A stretch of DNA of 64,000 bases, taken from assembly GCA_017428325.1 (NCBI GenBank), contig JAFRRA010000002.1, forward strand, positions 556,690-620,689. The letters are read 5' to 3'. The stretch comes from Bacteroidales bacterium (GTDB taxonomy: Bacteria; Bacteroidota; Bacteroidia; Bacteroidales; UBA932). This document shows positions 44,929-54,818 of this stretch, in pieces. Both the position numbers and the translations under genes were made by a program. Position 1 is the stretch's first letter, and each line of letters begins with the position of its first letter. The notes under the pieces are model-generated. The model was not told where the DNA came from and searched no databases. It saw nothing but the letters and a program-made list of their open reading frames with translations.

Positions 44929-46320
44929 CTATCCGTTTATAATGGAGTTTGCAAGATCTTTGATCCTGGATGCGAGGTCTTCAGCCTGATGCTGGGTAGG
45001 AGCCTCGCAGTACAGGCGGATGATAGGTTCGGTGTTGGACTTTCTCATCTGGGCCCAACTTCTGTCAGCCTCAAAGTCTATCTTTACTCCGTCAATGGTA
45101 AGAGGGTTGAAATCCGCAAATGCCTCTGTCACTTTAGCCAGAATCTTGTCAACGAGTTCAGGATTGGATACTTCAATCCTGTTCTTCGAGATGAAATACT
45201 GAGGATAGGAATCGCGGAGCTGCGTCATTTTCAGCCTCTTGTGAGCCAGGTTGGAAAGGAAGAGGGCTACACCCATATAGGCGTCCCTTCCGTGATGGAG
45301 AGCTGGATAGATAACTCCGCCGTTTCCTTCTCCGCCAATCACAGCCCCAACCTCGTGCATCTTGGTGGTAACGTTTACTTCACCGACTGCGGCTGGGTAA
45401 TACTGCTGGCCGGCAGCCTCAGTAACGTCTCTGAGTGCCCTTGTGGAAGAAAGGTTGGAAACGGTAGGGCCCGGATTCTTTTCCAGGACATAGGAAGCCA
45501 CACTGACAAGCGTGTATTCCTCGCCGAAAGGAGTTCCGTCCTCGCAGAAGAATGCCAGTCGGTCCACATCCGGATCCACCGAGATTCCCATATCCGCCTT
45601 GTTTTCAATTACCGCATCTGACAGACCTGTAAGGTTTGCAGGAAGCGGTTCCGGATTATGGGCAAAGTCTCCGGTTGGCTCGCAGTTGAGTTTAATGCAC
45701 TCCACGCCAAGTTTTTCCAGAAGGATAGGCATGGTGATTCCTCCGACAGAGTTTATGGCGTCCAGAACGGCCTTGAATCCGGCGTTTCTGATGGCTTCCC
45801 TGTCTACAAGAGGATCTGCAAGTACGGCTTCAATGTGAGCAAGGGTGAAATCTTTTTCCACGATTTTTCCGAGGTCATCCACATCGGCGAAAGAGAAATC
45901 CTCTTTCTCAGCGAACTCCAGAAGCTTTGCGCCGTCCTCGGCGGTAAGGAATTCTCCCTTGCTGTTGAGGAGTTTGAGGGCGTTCCACTGTCTCGGGTTA
46001 TGGGAAGCGGTGAGGATGATTCCTCCGTCTGCCTTTTCCAGGATAACAGCCATCTCTGTGGTAGGGGTGGAAGCCAGGCCGGCATCCACAACGTCCACAC
46101 CGCAGGAAATCAGCGTTCCGCAAACCACGTTGCGCAGCATAGTGCCGCTAAGGCGGGCATCCCTTCCGACAACAACCTTGCACCTTTTTCCCGGATAGAG
46201 ATTTCTCAGACGGGTGCAGTAGGCGGCTGTAAACTTGACTGCATCTATCGGAGTAAGGGCATCACCGATATTGCCTCCGATGGTGCCCCTAATTCCTGAA
46301 ATTGACTTGATGAGTGTCAT
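44929..46320 (-). CDS. glmM: phosphoglucosamine mutase (GlmM-type phosphohexomutase)
   Basis: 463 residues. The enzyme turns GlcN-6-P into GlcN-1-P, the entry to UDP-GlcNAc for wall and lipid A synthesis. The four phosphohexomutase sites are visible: the substrate loop SGIRGTIGG near the start, the phosphoserine loop IILTASHNPRQWNALKLL, the metal loop DPDVDRLAFF (D-x-D-x-D) and the sugar loop GGEGNGGVIYPAL; the phosphate site is near KSNTEPIIRLYCEA. GlmM versus phosphomannomutase cannot be decided fully, but GEGNGG favours GlmM. It starts two bases after the V-ATPase subunit K stop, so it belongs to that operon. Confidence 0.9.
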   Translation of the reverse strand: MTLIKSISGIRGTIGGNIGDALTPIDAVKFTAAYCTRLRNLYPGKRCKVVVGRDARLSGTMLRNVVCGTLISCGVDVVDAGLASTPTTEMAVILEKADGGIILTASHNPRQWNALKLLNSKGEFLTAEDGAKLLEFAEKEDFSFADVDDLGKIVEKDFTLAHIEAVLADPLVDREAIRNAGFKAVLDAINSVGGITMPILLEKLGVECIKLNCEPTGDFAHNPEPLPANLTGLSDAVIENKADMGISVDPDVDRLAFFCEDGTPFGEEYTLVSVASYVLEKNPGPTVSNLSSTRALRDVTEAAGQQYYPAAVGEVNVTTKMHEVGAVIGGEGNGGVIYPALHHGRDAYMGVALFLSNLAHKRLKMTQLRDSYPQYFISKNRIEVSNPELVDKILAKVTEAFADFNPLTIDGVKIDFEADRSWAQMRKSNTEPIIRLYCEAPTQHQAEDLASRIKDLANSIING

Positions 46321-46322
46321 AA

Positions 46323-46766
<444 letters not shown>

Positions 46767-46769
46767 TTA

Positions 46770-48605
46770 TTATTTATTTGTTGTCAATGGTTTATAAGTC
46801 TTTCCGCTTCCCTCGTAGCCGCTGTTCTTGAAGAATTCCAGGAAGTTGAGCCTGAGTGGATGCACAAACGCTCCAAGGCAGCACATAGCAAGGTTCAGCA
46901 CGTGTCCGAAGACCACGATGATTATGAAGAATATCCACATAATGCTGAATCCTCCACCTTCCGGCAGCACCATTCCACCAAGCTGGTTGAAAGCGGCTCC
47001 GAGCATTCCGCCGGCAAGTCCCAGTGCATAAAGCCTTATGTAGCTGAGTACGTCGCCGAGCAGTCCTGTTACGGTATTATAAGTCTCCCACAGTCCGCTT
47101 CCAATGTTCTTGAGCGGGTTGCGGTGAAGGTCGTTGAGAAGGAATATGCCTATCGCCGATACTATTCCAAGTACTATAACTATTATCTTGACCAGAGATT
47201 TGTCAAGGTTTGCCCCAAGCGCTATCGCTCCTACAATGACTCCTCCGACTATCAGCAGTGTCCATCCGATTGTTCCGAGAGAGTTCATGAATCCTTTTTT
47301 CCTGACAGCATAAACGGCCTTGACAGTCATCGCAACGCAGATATGCAGAACTCCAATCACAAGGGCAAGGACCATCTGGGCATCGTAGCCTGCGATCTTT
47401 CCCGTTATCATGAATTTCTTTGCTCCTTCAGGTATCCAGCTGACCTGCGAGATATCAATTCCGAAGAACGTATGCAGCAGGAATCCCACTACCAGGGTGG
47501 CGATTCCGAGAGTCAGGACCAGAGGCGCGAACTTGGCAGCACCTTTAGACTTGCGAAGAAGCAAGGCAATGATAATCAGGAGAATTCCATATCCTGCATC
47601 TCCCATACACATTGCAAAGAACAAAAGGAAGAACACGGATATGTATGGGGTAGGGTCGAATTCGTTGTAGGCAGGCCTTCCGTACATGTCGGTAAGGACG
47701 GAGAACATCCTGGTGAACCAGTTGTTCTTCAGGGCGATTGGAGGATTGTCCTCAACCTTTGCAGGTTCAGCGGTCCAGTATACTCCGTCTGAAGTGCTGT
47801 CAAGGGCGGCGGCTATATCAGCATCGCTTTCCTTTGGAGCAAAGCCCGTGAAAACGTCGATCGTGTTCTCCGCTGCCTTGATTCCGCTTTCACCCGCAAG
47901 CAGGACTTCAGCGTCTGCCTTTAAGGCCTCAATCTTGCTTTCAACAGTCTCAATGCAAGGAACAAGTGTCTCAAGTTCAGTCTTTTTCTCTTCAAGGAGC
48001 GCCTCTTTCTCGGCGATGCGCCTCTGCAGGGAATCAGCCGATTCCTTAGGCGGATCCACTGTCTTGAACTTGCCCTTGAGCCTTTCTCCACCAGAAAGCA
48101 GGATTACCATATTCACCTTGTCCGGGGTCTGCGATATGATTTCAAGGGCGTATTTTTCTTTCAGGGATTCGTCGAACTTCTTTGCAGGAAGGCTTACAAA
48201 GCAAGGAGTAAGACCCAGGGACCTGAGCCTTGCGATTGTATCGCTGCCGAATGCGCCCCAAGGAAGGGCGGCGCGGTATTCGTCGCCGAGCTGTACAAGT
48301 TCAGACTTTATGATCTTGCACTCGTCTGTCAGAGTGTGGCAGCGGTTTACAACCTCTTCCGCATCGCTGAGTCCGCATTCGGGAAGATTATTGATTCTTG
48401 ATCCGGCTTCCTTTTTCGCATTCTTGAGTTCCTTGAGGGCGGCGGAATAGCGGTGGATTTGGTCAAACAGCTTCCTTGAATTGTCGGTGGCAGGCTTTGA
48501 CGAACGGGTTATGTCCATCAGCCCCAGCTGCTTCAGAGTGTCGAGGAAAGCCGGCGTGTCTTCGTGGAATATCACGAAGCTGTATTTTGTCATCTGCTTA
48601 ATCAT
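46770..48605 (-). CDS. V-type ATP synthase subunit I (stator a-type)
   Basis: 611 residues. A cytoplasmic N-terminal half with coiled-coil stretches (SLQRRIAEKEALLEEKKTELETL) is followed by about seven or eight membrane helices from residue 330 (YISVFFLLFFAMCMGDAGYGILLIIIAL). The GDAGYG motif, and the LSYIRLYALGLAGGMLGAAFNQL helix, with the arginine that faces the K ring, are clear. It is the half-channel subunit. The 3' end is 21 bases from subunit K, and its start overlaps subunit D by eight bases. Confidence 0.95.
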   Translation of the reverse strand: MIKQMTKYSFVIFHEDTPAFLDTLKQLGLMDITRSSKPATDNSRKLFDQIHRYSAALKELKNAKKEAGSRINNLPECGLSDAEEVVNRCHTLTDECKIIKSELVQLGDEYRAALPWGAFGSDTIARLRSLGLTPCFVSLPAKKFDESLKEKYALEIISQTPDKVNMVILLSGGERLKGKFKTVDPPKESADSLQRRIAEKEALLEEKKTELETLVPCIETVESKIEALKADAEVLLAGESGIKAAENTIDVFTGFAPKESDADIAAALDSTSDGVYWTAEPAKVEDNPPIALKNNWFTRMFSVLTDMYGRPAYNEFDPTPYISVFFLLFFAMCMGDAGYGILLIIIALLLRKSKGAAKFAPLVLTLGIATLVVGFLLHTFFGIDISQVSWIPEGAKKFMITGKIAGYDAQMVLALVIGVLHICVAMTVKAVYAVRKKGFMNSLGTIGWTLLIVGGVIVGAIALGANLDKSLVKIIVIVLGIVSAIGIFLLNDLHRNPLKNIGSGLWETYNTVTGLLGDVLSYIRLYALGLAGGMLGAAFNQLGGMVLPEGGGFSIMWIFFIIIVVFGHVLNLAMCCLGAFVHPLRLNFLEFFKNSGYEGSGKTYKPLTTNK

Positions 48606-49203
48606 TCTCTTCCTCCTCTATCGCGTGACGCTGTTTAACAATCTTCTGGGAAGCCTTTGAAAGGTTTTCCTCATCCTCCATATACCTCTTGATCTTGCGG
48701 ATTGCCTCCATATATCCAGGAATCTGCACCTTCTCGTAGAGGTTCACCTTCTGGGTGGTCTTTTTCCTGGAATAGTCCAGTATCCTCATCTTCTCCCTGT
48801 ATACCTCGGATTCTATCCCCAGGGTGGCCATCTGCTTGAGGATAGCCACGCCATCTGAATACCACATAGGCCTGTTGAAGAGGTCGAACTCCTTTATGTC
48901 GAACACTATGTCTTCAACCGCAGGAGTCTTGATGCCGGCCACCTTCACGCTCTTCAGCATTACGTCCCTTACGGAAATCAGCCCTCTGTCGAACTCGTTC
49001 CACATCGGAGCCACATAATCGTAGGAGCGTATAGCCTTTTCAAGCTCGCTGTCCAGCTGTTCGCTCCTGGCCTTGGCGTATTTCACCTCCATACGGAGGG
49101 CGCTCTCCTTGTTTTTCAGGGTAGGGAGCGCGTTCCGCCTGACCTTCAGCTGCTTGTTGAGGTTGTTCAGGGATGTCTTGTTATATTGAAACTTTATTGC
49201 CAT
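48598..49203 (-). CDS. V-type ATP synthase subunit D (central stalk)
   Basis: 201 residues, mainly two long helices typical of a rotating shaft: YNKTSLNNLNKQLKVRRNALPTLKNKESALRMEVKYAKAR at the start and QIPGYMEAIRKIKRYMEDEENLSKASQKIVKQRH at the end. It drives rotation between the A3B3 head and the K ring. The start is four bases after the subunit B stop. No subunit F, its usual partner in the stalk, is encoded in this operon. Confidence 0.93.
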   Translation of the reverse strand: MAIKFQYNKTSLNNLNKQLKVRRNALPTLKNKESALRMEVKYAKARSEQLDSELEKAIRSYDYVAPMWNEFDRGLISVRDVMLKSVKVAGIKTPAVEDIVFDIKEFDLFNRPMWYSDGVAILKQMATLGIESEVYREKMRILDYSRKKTTQKVNLYEKVQIPGYMEAIRKIKRYMEDEENLSKASQKIVKQRHAIEEEEND

Positions 49204-49207
49204 AAAG

Positions 49208-50527
49208 TTATCTGTTCCAGTACTTGTCTACCAAAGACTGCTTGATGCCGAGTTCTTCCGGCTTGAAATATTTCTTGAACAGCATCCAGCCCGTATCCAG
49301 CATCTCGTCTATCTTGATGTTGACATCTATCGAGAGCAGACGGGTCGAATATTCCTTGGCGTATTCGAGGCAGCGGACATCGTAGTCGCTGAGATCGAAT
49401 CCGTTCTCCAGCTTGGTCTTTGCATTTGCCGCATCTGCGAAAAGACGGACTCCAGTGTTCATTACCTGGCTATGGTCTTCTCTGGTTTTCTTGTTGATAA
49501 CCAGCTGTTTCAGACGGGAAAGGCTTCTGAACGGATCTACAATGATCTTTCCGGTATCTGTGTCTTTCCTAAGATAGAGCTGGCCCTCGGTGATGTATCC
49601 GGTGTTGTCCGGAATAGCGTGAGTGATGTCTCCGTCGTTCAGCGTGGTTACGGCGATGATGGTGATGGAACCGCCGGTTGGGAGCTGCACTGCCTTCTCG
49701 TAAATCTTGGCAAGGTCTGAATACAGGGAACCTGGCATTGAGTCCTTGGATGGAATCTGGTCCATACGGTTGCTCACGATGCTGAGTGCATCAGCGTAAA
49801 GCGTCATATCTGTCAGAAGCACAAGCACTTTCTCGTTCTTGTCCACGGCAAAGTACTCGGCTGCGGTAAGGGCCATATCCGGAATCAGCAGACGCTCTAC
49901 AGGAGGCTGCTCGGTAGTGTTGATAAAGCAGATAATCTTGTCCAGTGCTCCGGCATCCTCGAATTTCTGGCGGAAATAGAGGTAGTCGTCGTTTGAAAGA
50001 CCCATACCGCCGAGGATGATCTTGTCCACGTCAGCTCTAAGGGCCACGTCTGCCATCACCTGGTTATATGGCTGGTCAGGGTCTGCGAAGAACGGAATCT
50101 TCTGGCCTGAAACCAGCGTGTTGTTCAGGTCGATTCCGGCGATTCCCGTAGGAATCAGCTCGCTAGGCTGCTGCCTCTTGTATGGGTTGACACTTGGGCC
50201 TCCGATATATCTTCTTTCACCCTCGATCTTAGGGCCGCCGTCGATTGGCTCTCCGTAGGCGTTGAGGAATCGTCCGCTGAGCTGTTCGCCCACATTCAGT
50301 GCAGGCGGTTCCCCGAAGAATTCAACCTGGGCATTGGTAGGAATGCCCTCCGTTCCTGCGAACACCTGAAGCGTCACAAGGTCCTTCTTGATCTTCACGA
50401 CCTGGGCAAGCCTTCCGGCCACCATTGCAAGTTCGTCGTTGGATACACCTGTAGCCCTGAGGGTTACGGTTGCCTTTGTAATGGCTTCCAACTTGGTGTA
50501 TATTCTTTGAAAAACGTTAGCGGACAT
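49208..50527 (-). CDS. V-type ATP synthase subunit B
   Basis: 439 residues, the non-catalytic nucleotide-binding subunit. It has GVSNDELAMVAGRLAQ, LSGRFLNAYGEPIDGGPKIEG, VNPYKRQQPSELIPTGIAGID, and GSITIIAVTTLNDGDITHAIPDNTGYITEGQLYL; no intact Walker A loop is present (SGQKIPFFADPDQPYN replaces it), as expected for B. The C-terminal helical domain ends VDKYWNR. It overlaps the end of subunit A by 11 bases, which is consistent with coupled translation. Confidence 0.97.
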   Translation of the reverse strand: MSANVFQRIYTKLEAITKATVTLRATGVSNDELAMVAGRLAQVVKIKKDLVTLQVFAGTEGIPTNAQVEFFGEPPALNVGEQLSGRFLNAYGEPIDGGPKIEGERRYIGGPSVNPYKRQQPSELIPTGIAGIDLNNTLVSGQKIPFFADPDQPYNQVMADVALRADVDKIILGGMGLSNDDYLYFRQKFEDAGALDKIICFINTTEQPPVERLLIPDMALTAAEYFAVDKNEKVLVLLTDMTLYADALSIVSNRMDQIPSKDSMPGSLYSDLAKIYEKAVQLPTGGSITIIAVTTLNDGDITHAIPDNTGYITEGQLYLRKDTDTGKIIVDPFRSLSRLKQLVINKKTREDHSQVMNTGVRLFADAANAKTKLENGFDLSDYDVRCLEYAKEYSTRLLSIDVNIKIDEMLDTGWMLFKKYFKPEELGIKQSLVDKYWNR

Positions 50528-52268
50528 TATCTACTGTGTTAAGAAGTTGCTGTTTGTATTTGTTGAACTGCTCGCTGTGGAACTCGGAGAAGTTCATCTG
50601 TCTCATGATGTTGATGAGATTCTTGAAGAAGGATACGCATTTCTCGAATCTCTCGAACTTGTAGTCCCTGTCGCAGATATCCAGGACAAGGTCAAGCATA
50701 TACTGCTGCCTGTCCAGCGGGGTCTGGCAGTCAATGTTGTCAAATGCGTCCTGCTGCAGGAGGATGAAGTCCACCAGTTCGCTCTTCCAGTAGCGGAGAT
50801 GGTATTCCATAGGAACGCCGTCGTCGCCGAGGATGTTGATCTGGTCGTAGGCCTCCTTGCCCCTGAGGGTTATGTTCTTGGCCTTGAGCACTTTTTCCAC
50901 CCATCCTTTCTCCATCTTCTGGTCGAAGAACTCTTCCATCTCAGGATATTCCAGATACTTGGAATATGAATCGATAGGGTCGATGGCCGGATAGCGTTTG
51001 CTGTCCGCGCGGTTCTGGCTAAGAGCGTAGAAGCATCTTGCGCACTTCTTAGTGGACTCTGTCACAGGCTCCTTTAGGTTTCCGCCGGCAGGGGAAACTG
51101 TTCCGAGGAAGGTTACAGATCCGGTCTGGCCGTTGTTAAGCACCACGATGCCGGCTCTAGAATAGAAGTTGGAGATGATGGAAGAAAGGTCTACAGGGAA
51201 GGCGTCCGCTCCAGGAAGTTCCTCCATACGGTTACTCATTTCACGCAGTGCCTGAGCCCAGCGGGAAGTAGAGTCTGCAAGCAGCAGAACCTTCAGTCCC
51301 ATAGCCCTGTAATACTCGCCGATAGTCATTGCAGTATAAACTGAAGCCTCACGGGCGGCAACTGGCATATTGGATGTGTTGCAGATGATGGTGGTTCTCT
51401 CGATGAGCTTTCTTCCTGTACGGGAATCGATGAGCTCAGGGAATTCCTTGAAGATTTCAACAACCTCGTTGGCACGCTCTCCGCAGGCAGCCATAATGAT
51501 CACGTCTGCTTCAGCCTGCTTTGCTATTGCGTGCTGGATAACGGTCTTGCCGCATCCGAACGGCCCCGGAATGAAACCGGTACCTCCCTCAGCAATCGGG
51601 TTGAAGGTGTCGATAGCACGAACACCGGTTTCCATAATCCTGTAAGGGCGAGGCTTTTCCCTGAATCCCCCGATAGCAACCTTTACCGGCCATTTCTGCT
51701 GCATTGTGACTTTGACATCGTTGCCCTTGAAATCGGTGAGAACGGCAATTGTGTCTTCAACCGTGTAGTTTCCTGCAGGAACAATCTCCTTGACAGTGTA
51801 GTTACCTTCAAAGGCGAACGGTACCATTATCTTGTGAGGCAGCCAGCTTTCCTTGACTTCTCCCAACCAGTCTGCGGCAACTACCTTGTCACCCGGCTTT
51901 GCGATAGGGGTGAACTCCCATTTCTTGGCGGAATCCAGCGCCGGAGTGTATTCTCCTCTCTTGAGGAATACCTCCTGCATTGTTGCAAGATTGTCCTGAA
52001 GACCGTCGTAATTGCTTGACAGAAGGCCAGGTCCGAGAGTTACCTCCAGCATCTTGCCTTCAAATTCCACATTGCATCCGACCTTCAGTCCGCGGGTGCT
52101 CTCATATACCTGCACAGACGCGTTATTCCCGTTTACCTTGATGACTTCCGCCATGAGGCGTACTCCGTCCAGGTCTATATAGCACAGTTCGTTCTGTGCC
52201 ACAGGCCCGTCAACCTCCACGGTAACGAGGTTGGAAACAATACCGGTTACTTTACCCGTTGTTTTCAT
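50517..52268 (-). CDS. V-type ATP synthase catalytic subunit A
   Basis: 583 residues. N-terminal beta-barrel GKVTGIVSNLVTVEVDGPVAQNEL, the A-specific bulge domain, and the Walker A loop GPFGCGKT at residues 235-242. The catalytic loop region is MAACGERANEVVEIFKEFPEL, then LLADSTSRWAQALREMSNRMEELPGADAFP. The C-terminal helical domain is complete. It hydrolyses or makes ATP in the A3B3 head. The start lies 17 bases inside DUF2764. Gene order E, DUF2764, A, B, D, I, K is the Bacteroidota form. Confidence 0.98.
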   Translation of the reverse strand: MKTTGKVTGIVSNLVTVEVDGPVAQNELCYIDLDGVRLMAEVIKVNGNNASVQVYESTRGLKVGCNVEFEGKMLEVTLGPGLLSSNYDGLQDNLATMQEVFLKRGEYTPALDSAKKWEFTPIAKPGDKVVAADWLGEVKESWLPHKIMVPFAFEGNYTVKEIVPAGNYTVEDTIAVLTDFKGNDVKVTMQQKWPVKVAIGGFREKPRPYRIMETGVRAIDTFNPIAEGGTGFIPGPFGCGKTVIQHAIAKQAEADVIIMAACGERANEVVEIFKEFPELIDSRTGRKLIERTTIICNTSNMPVAAREASVYTAMTIGEYYRAMGLKVLLLADSTSRWAQALREMSNRMEELPGADAFPVDLSSIISNFYSRAGIVVLNNGQTGSVTFLGTVSPAGGNLKEPVTESTKKCARCFYALSQNRADSKRYPAIDPIDSYSKYLEYPEMEEFFDQKMEKGWVEKVLKAKNITLRGKEAYDQINILGDDGVPMEYHLRYWKSELVDFILLQQDAFDNIDCQTPLDRQQYMLDLVLDICDRDYKFERFEKCVSFFKNLINIMRQMNFSEFHSEQFNKYKQQLLNTVDNVR

Positions 52269-52929
52269 CTATGGTGTATTTCAATTTGTTTTTGTCAAAA
52301 GTTCCCCTGACTTCGGCTACAAGCTTGCGGAAGAGGTGTTTGCCTTCTCCGGCATCAAGTTTCAGCCATCGCGATACAAGATGTCCCTTTGCCAGGAACG
52401 CGAGTATGCAGTCTATGTTGAAGAAGTCCAGGGTAGTGAATGAGTTGATCTTGTCCCACTTGAATTCGTCAAGCCTCTTTTCCTTTGAGACAATGTTCTC
52501 TTCTGAGAATATGGATGTCAGAGCCTGTCGGTCTGTGGCCAGAAGATCAGCTTCCGTATCAGAAGGCTCAATGTAGTCTCCGTAAGGGTCGGGAGAAATC
52601 TCAATCTGATATTTCTGTGTCAATTCCTCCGCCTGCTCGGGAGAATAGAGAACTTTGGCCGCCGAAGCAACAGTCATATTCCTTATCTGGCGGTCAAGTT
52701 TGCTGTAGAGCCTTGTAAGACGGCTCTGGCTGCCTTGGGCTTTCAGATAGAAATCCTTGTCCAGATTCCCGCCTTCAAAAATGCGGCAGAAGAAGTCAAT
52801 TGCCTGGCAGTCCTTTTCCGAACACTGGGCAAGAATCTCCTCCCTGATCTTCGCAAGGTTGAAAGAGCGGTCTTCCCCGCCCTTCGTCAGCACTGGAAGT
52901 GAGGCTATTATGTAGTGATAATTATTCAC
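52252..52929 (-). CDS. DUF2764 protein of the V-ATPase operon
   Basis: 225 residues, with a GTG start at 52929 (MNNYHYIIASLPVL, matching the YYY-ASLP family start). It is predicted to be all helical with no membrane span. DUF2764 occupies the place of subunit C (the d-type rotor collar) in Bacteroidota-type operons and may be its functional substitute; this is inference. Helical stretches such as DRQIRNMTVASAAKVLYSPEQAEEL and WDKINSFTTLDFFNIDCILAFLAKGHLVSRW are seen. It overlaps subunit E by eight bases and subunit A by 17, so the three are tightly coupled. Confidence 0.85.
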   Translation of the reverse strand: MNNYHYIIASLPVLTKGGEDRSFNLAKIREEILAQCSEKDCQAIDFFCRIFEGGNLDKDFYLKAQGSQSRLTRLYSKLDRQIRNMTVASAAKVLYSPEQAEELTQKYQIEISPDPYGDYIEPSDTEADLLATDRQALTSIFSEENIVSKEKRLDEFKWDKINSFTTLDFFNIDCILAFLAKGHLVSRWLKLDAGEGKHLFRKLVAEVRGTFDKNKLKYTIDENNG

Positions 52930-53533
52930 CGAATATCAGTTTTCTGGTTTTTGGCCTTATGTACTCGGCAATGATTTTCTCGAATGAATCATCGGTGAAA
53001 TCGATGAAATATCCGCTGCCCTTCTGGCTGATCCTGAAGCCAGCGCCCAGGTCTTTGGAGAAATTCACGTCCAGTCCCTTGCCAAAGGAGGATGCAAGTT
53101 CTCCCTTAAGGAAACCGGAAAGCTTCTCTTTCATTGACTCAGGGAGCACAAGATCCAGGGACGTGGCATCCTTGCCTGCTCCAAATGCGGAAACTACGGT
53201 CTTGATCAGACCCTGCATGAAATCTGAAGAAGAAAGCGCTTCCTTAACCGGAGCGGATACGGCTTCCATCTTGACAGCGCCCTCGATGTCCTGCTTGATC
53301 TGGGAAAGGGCCTGTCGGGAAGCGGTCTTGATATCTCCCTCTGCCTTAAGGCGGAGATCGGAGCATTCCTTTTCAGTCCTCTCCTTCAGAAGGCGGCACT
53401 CTTCCCTGGCATCGGAGAGTATCTTCTCTGATTCTTCCTTTGCGCTCTTGAGCAAAGACTCGGCCTCCTGCTTTCCCTTTGCAAGTCCCTCATTATAGAG
53501 CTTTTCTGTCAGTTGTTGCAATTTATCCTGCAT
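52922..53533 (-). CDS. V-type ATP synthase subunit E (peripheral stalk)
   Basis: 203 residues. The N-terminal half is a long charged helix (GLAKGKQEAESLLKSAKEESEKILSDAREECRLLKERTEKECSDLRLKAEGDIKTASRQAL) forming the coiled-coil stator arm; the C-terminal globular part ends with FTDDSFEKIIAEYIRPKTRKLIFGE. It opens the operon, and a -7 box (53562-53569, minus strand) lies about 29 bases upstream. Sequence drift in this family is high, so the identity leans on helix pattern and context. Confidence 0.88.
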   Translation of the reverse strand: MQDKLQQLTEKLYNEGLAKGKQEAESLLKSAKEESEKILSDAREECRLLKERTEKECSDLRLKAEGDIKTASRQALSQIKQDIEGAVKMEAVSAPVKEALSSSDFMQGLIKTVVSAFGAGKDATSLDLVLPESMKEKLSGFLKGELASSFGKGLDVNFSKDLGAGFRISQKGSGYFIDFTDDSFEKIIAEYIRPKTRKLIFGE

Positions 53534-53561
53534 ATAGAAAAAGTATTTGCTGTTAAAGCAA

Positions 53562-53569
53562 CAAATTTA
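53562..53569 (-). promoter_or_regulatory. -7 box for the V-ATPase operon
   Basis: TAAATTTG on the minus strand, 29 bases ahead of the subunit E ATG. It may also serve glmM, DUF1343 and perhaps the Bax-inhibitor gene. Confidence 0.55.
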
Positions 53570-53605
53570 TGAAATTATCGCGATAAAAAGAAGGTAAATA
53601 AAACA

Positions 53606-53632
53606 AAAACGGAAGCATTGAGCTCCCGTTTT
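53606..53632 (-). terminator. terminator of the decarboxylase operon
   Basis: AAAACGGGAGC-TCAAT-GCTTCCGTTTT, read on the minus strand, is an 11-base-pair stem with one G-T type mismatch and ends in a T run. It lies 25 bases after the mmdB stop and insulates the V-ATPase operon. Confidence 0.8.
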
Positions 53633-53656
53633 CGAATAAGTCAATAAATCGGCCCG

Positions 53657-54808
53657 TTAACTGAGGAATCCAAGGAGGATACCTGCGGCAACGGCACTTC
53701 CGATAACACCGGCTACGTTAGGTCCCATGGCGTGCATCAGCAGGAAGTTGGTAGGGTCGTATTTCAGACCCTGCACATAGGAGACTCTCGCTGAGTCTGG
53801 AACAGCGGAAACACCAGAGTTGCCGATAAGAGGATTGATCTTCTTGCCTTCCTTGAGGAAGAGGTTCAGGATCTTGCAGAAGAGTACGCCGGCAAATGTC
53901 GCAACTATGAATGATGCGGCACCGAGGCCGAAGATCATAATGGACTTGCCCTGAAGGAACTTGTCTGCCTGGGTTGAGCATCCTACGGTAATACCGATGA
54001 GGATAACCACGATATCGTTCAGAGGACCTCTTGCAGTCTCGGCGAGTCTTCTGGTTACGCCGCTCTCCTTGAGCAGGTTACCGAAGAACAGCATACCGAG
54101 CAGAGGAATGCCTGAAGGAACGATGAAAGCGGTGATCAGGAAGCCCACGATAGGGAAGATGATCTTCTCCTTCTGGGAAACTGGTCTTGGGGCTGCCATT
54201 CTGATAAGCCTCTCCTTCTTGGTTGTAAGCAGTCTCATTACAGGCGGCTGGATCACAGGAACCAAAGCCATGTATGAGTAGGCTGATACTGAGATAGCAC
54301 CGATCAGGTCCGGAGCAAGTTTACCGGAAAGGAAGATGGCGGTAGGGCCGTCTGCACCTCCGATGATACCGATTGCACCGGCCTCGGCTGGAGTGAAACC
54401 AAGAGCAAGAGCTCCAGCGTAAGCTGCAAAGATACCGAACTGTGCGGCAGCGCCTACAAGCAGGAGCTTAGGGTTGGATATCAGGGCGCTAAAGTCCGTC
54501 ATTGCACCGATACCGAGGAAGATTAGAGGTGGATAGAAACCTCTTCTTACACCCTGGTACAGGATGTTGAGAACGGACCCGTCCTCGTAGATTCCCACCT
54601 GCATACCCGGGAAGAGAGGGATGTTGCCGATAATCATGCCGAATCCGATAGGAATAAGCAGAAGCGGCTCCCAGTCTTTCTTGATAGCCAGGTAGATGAA
54701 AACCAGACCTATCAGTATCATCACGATATGGCCGAATGTCGCGTTGGCGAATCCGGTATACTGGACGAACTGCTTGAGGTTGGCTACAAGATTGGATTCC
54801 AGAATCAT
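53657..54808 (-). CDS. mmdB: Na+-translocating decarboxylase beta subunit
   Basis: 383 residues with about 10-11 membrane helices. The signature GAIGIIGGADGPTAIFLSGKLAPDL carries the conserved aspartate of the sodium channel, and LFPGMQVGIYEDGSVLNILYQGVRRGFYPPLIFLGIGAMTDF is the family entry segment. The subunit couples carboxybiotin decarboxylation to Na+ export. With the epimerase and MmdA upstream, the substrate is methylmalonyl-CoA (propionate branch). It is the last gene of a five-gene operon ending in a terminator. Confidence 0.95.
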   Translation of the reverse strand: MILESNLVANLKQFVQYTGFANATFGHIVMILIGLVFIYLAIKKDWEPLLLIPIGFGMIIGNIPLFPGMQVGIYEDGSVLNILYQGVRRGFYPPLIFLGIGAMTDFSALISNPKLLLVGAAAQFGIFAAYAGALALGFTPAEAGAIGIIGGADGPTAIFLSGKLAPDLIGAISVSAYSYMALVPVIQPPVMRLLTTKKERLIRMAAPRPVSQKEKIIFPIVGFLITAFIVPSGIPLLGMLFFGNLLKESGVTRRLAETARGPLNDIVVILIGITVGCSTQADKFLQGKSIMIFGLGAASFIVATFAGVLFCKILNLFLKEGKKINPLIGNSGVSAVPDSARVSYVQGLKYDPTNFLLMHAMGPNVAGVIGSAVAAGILLGFLS

Positions 54809-54818
54809 AATCCTACAA

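Noticed and set aside
48671-48865. Small open frames overlapping V-ATPase subunits
   Set aside because: They are out-of-frame shadows; the genes above them have complete families and coherent overlaps.
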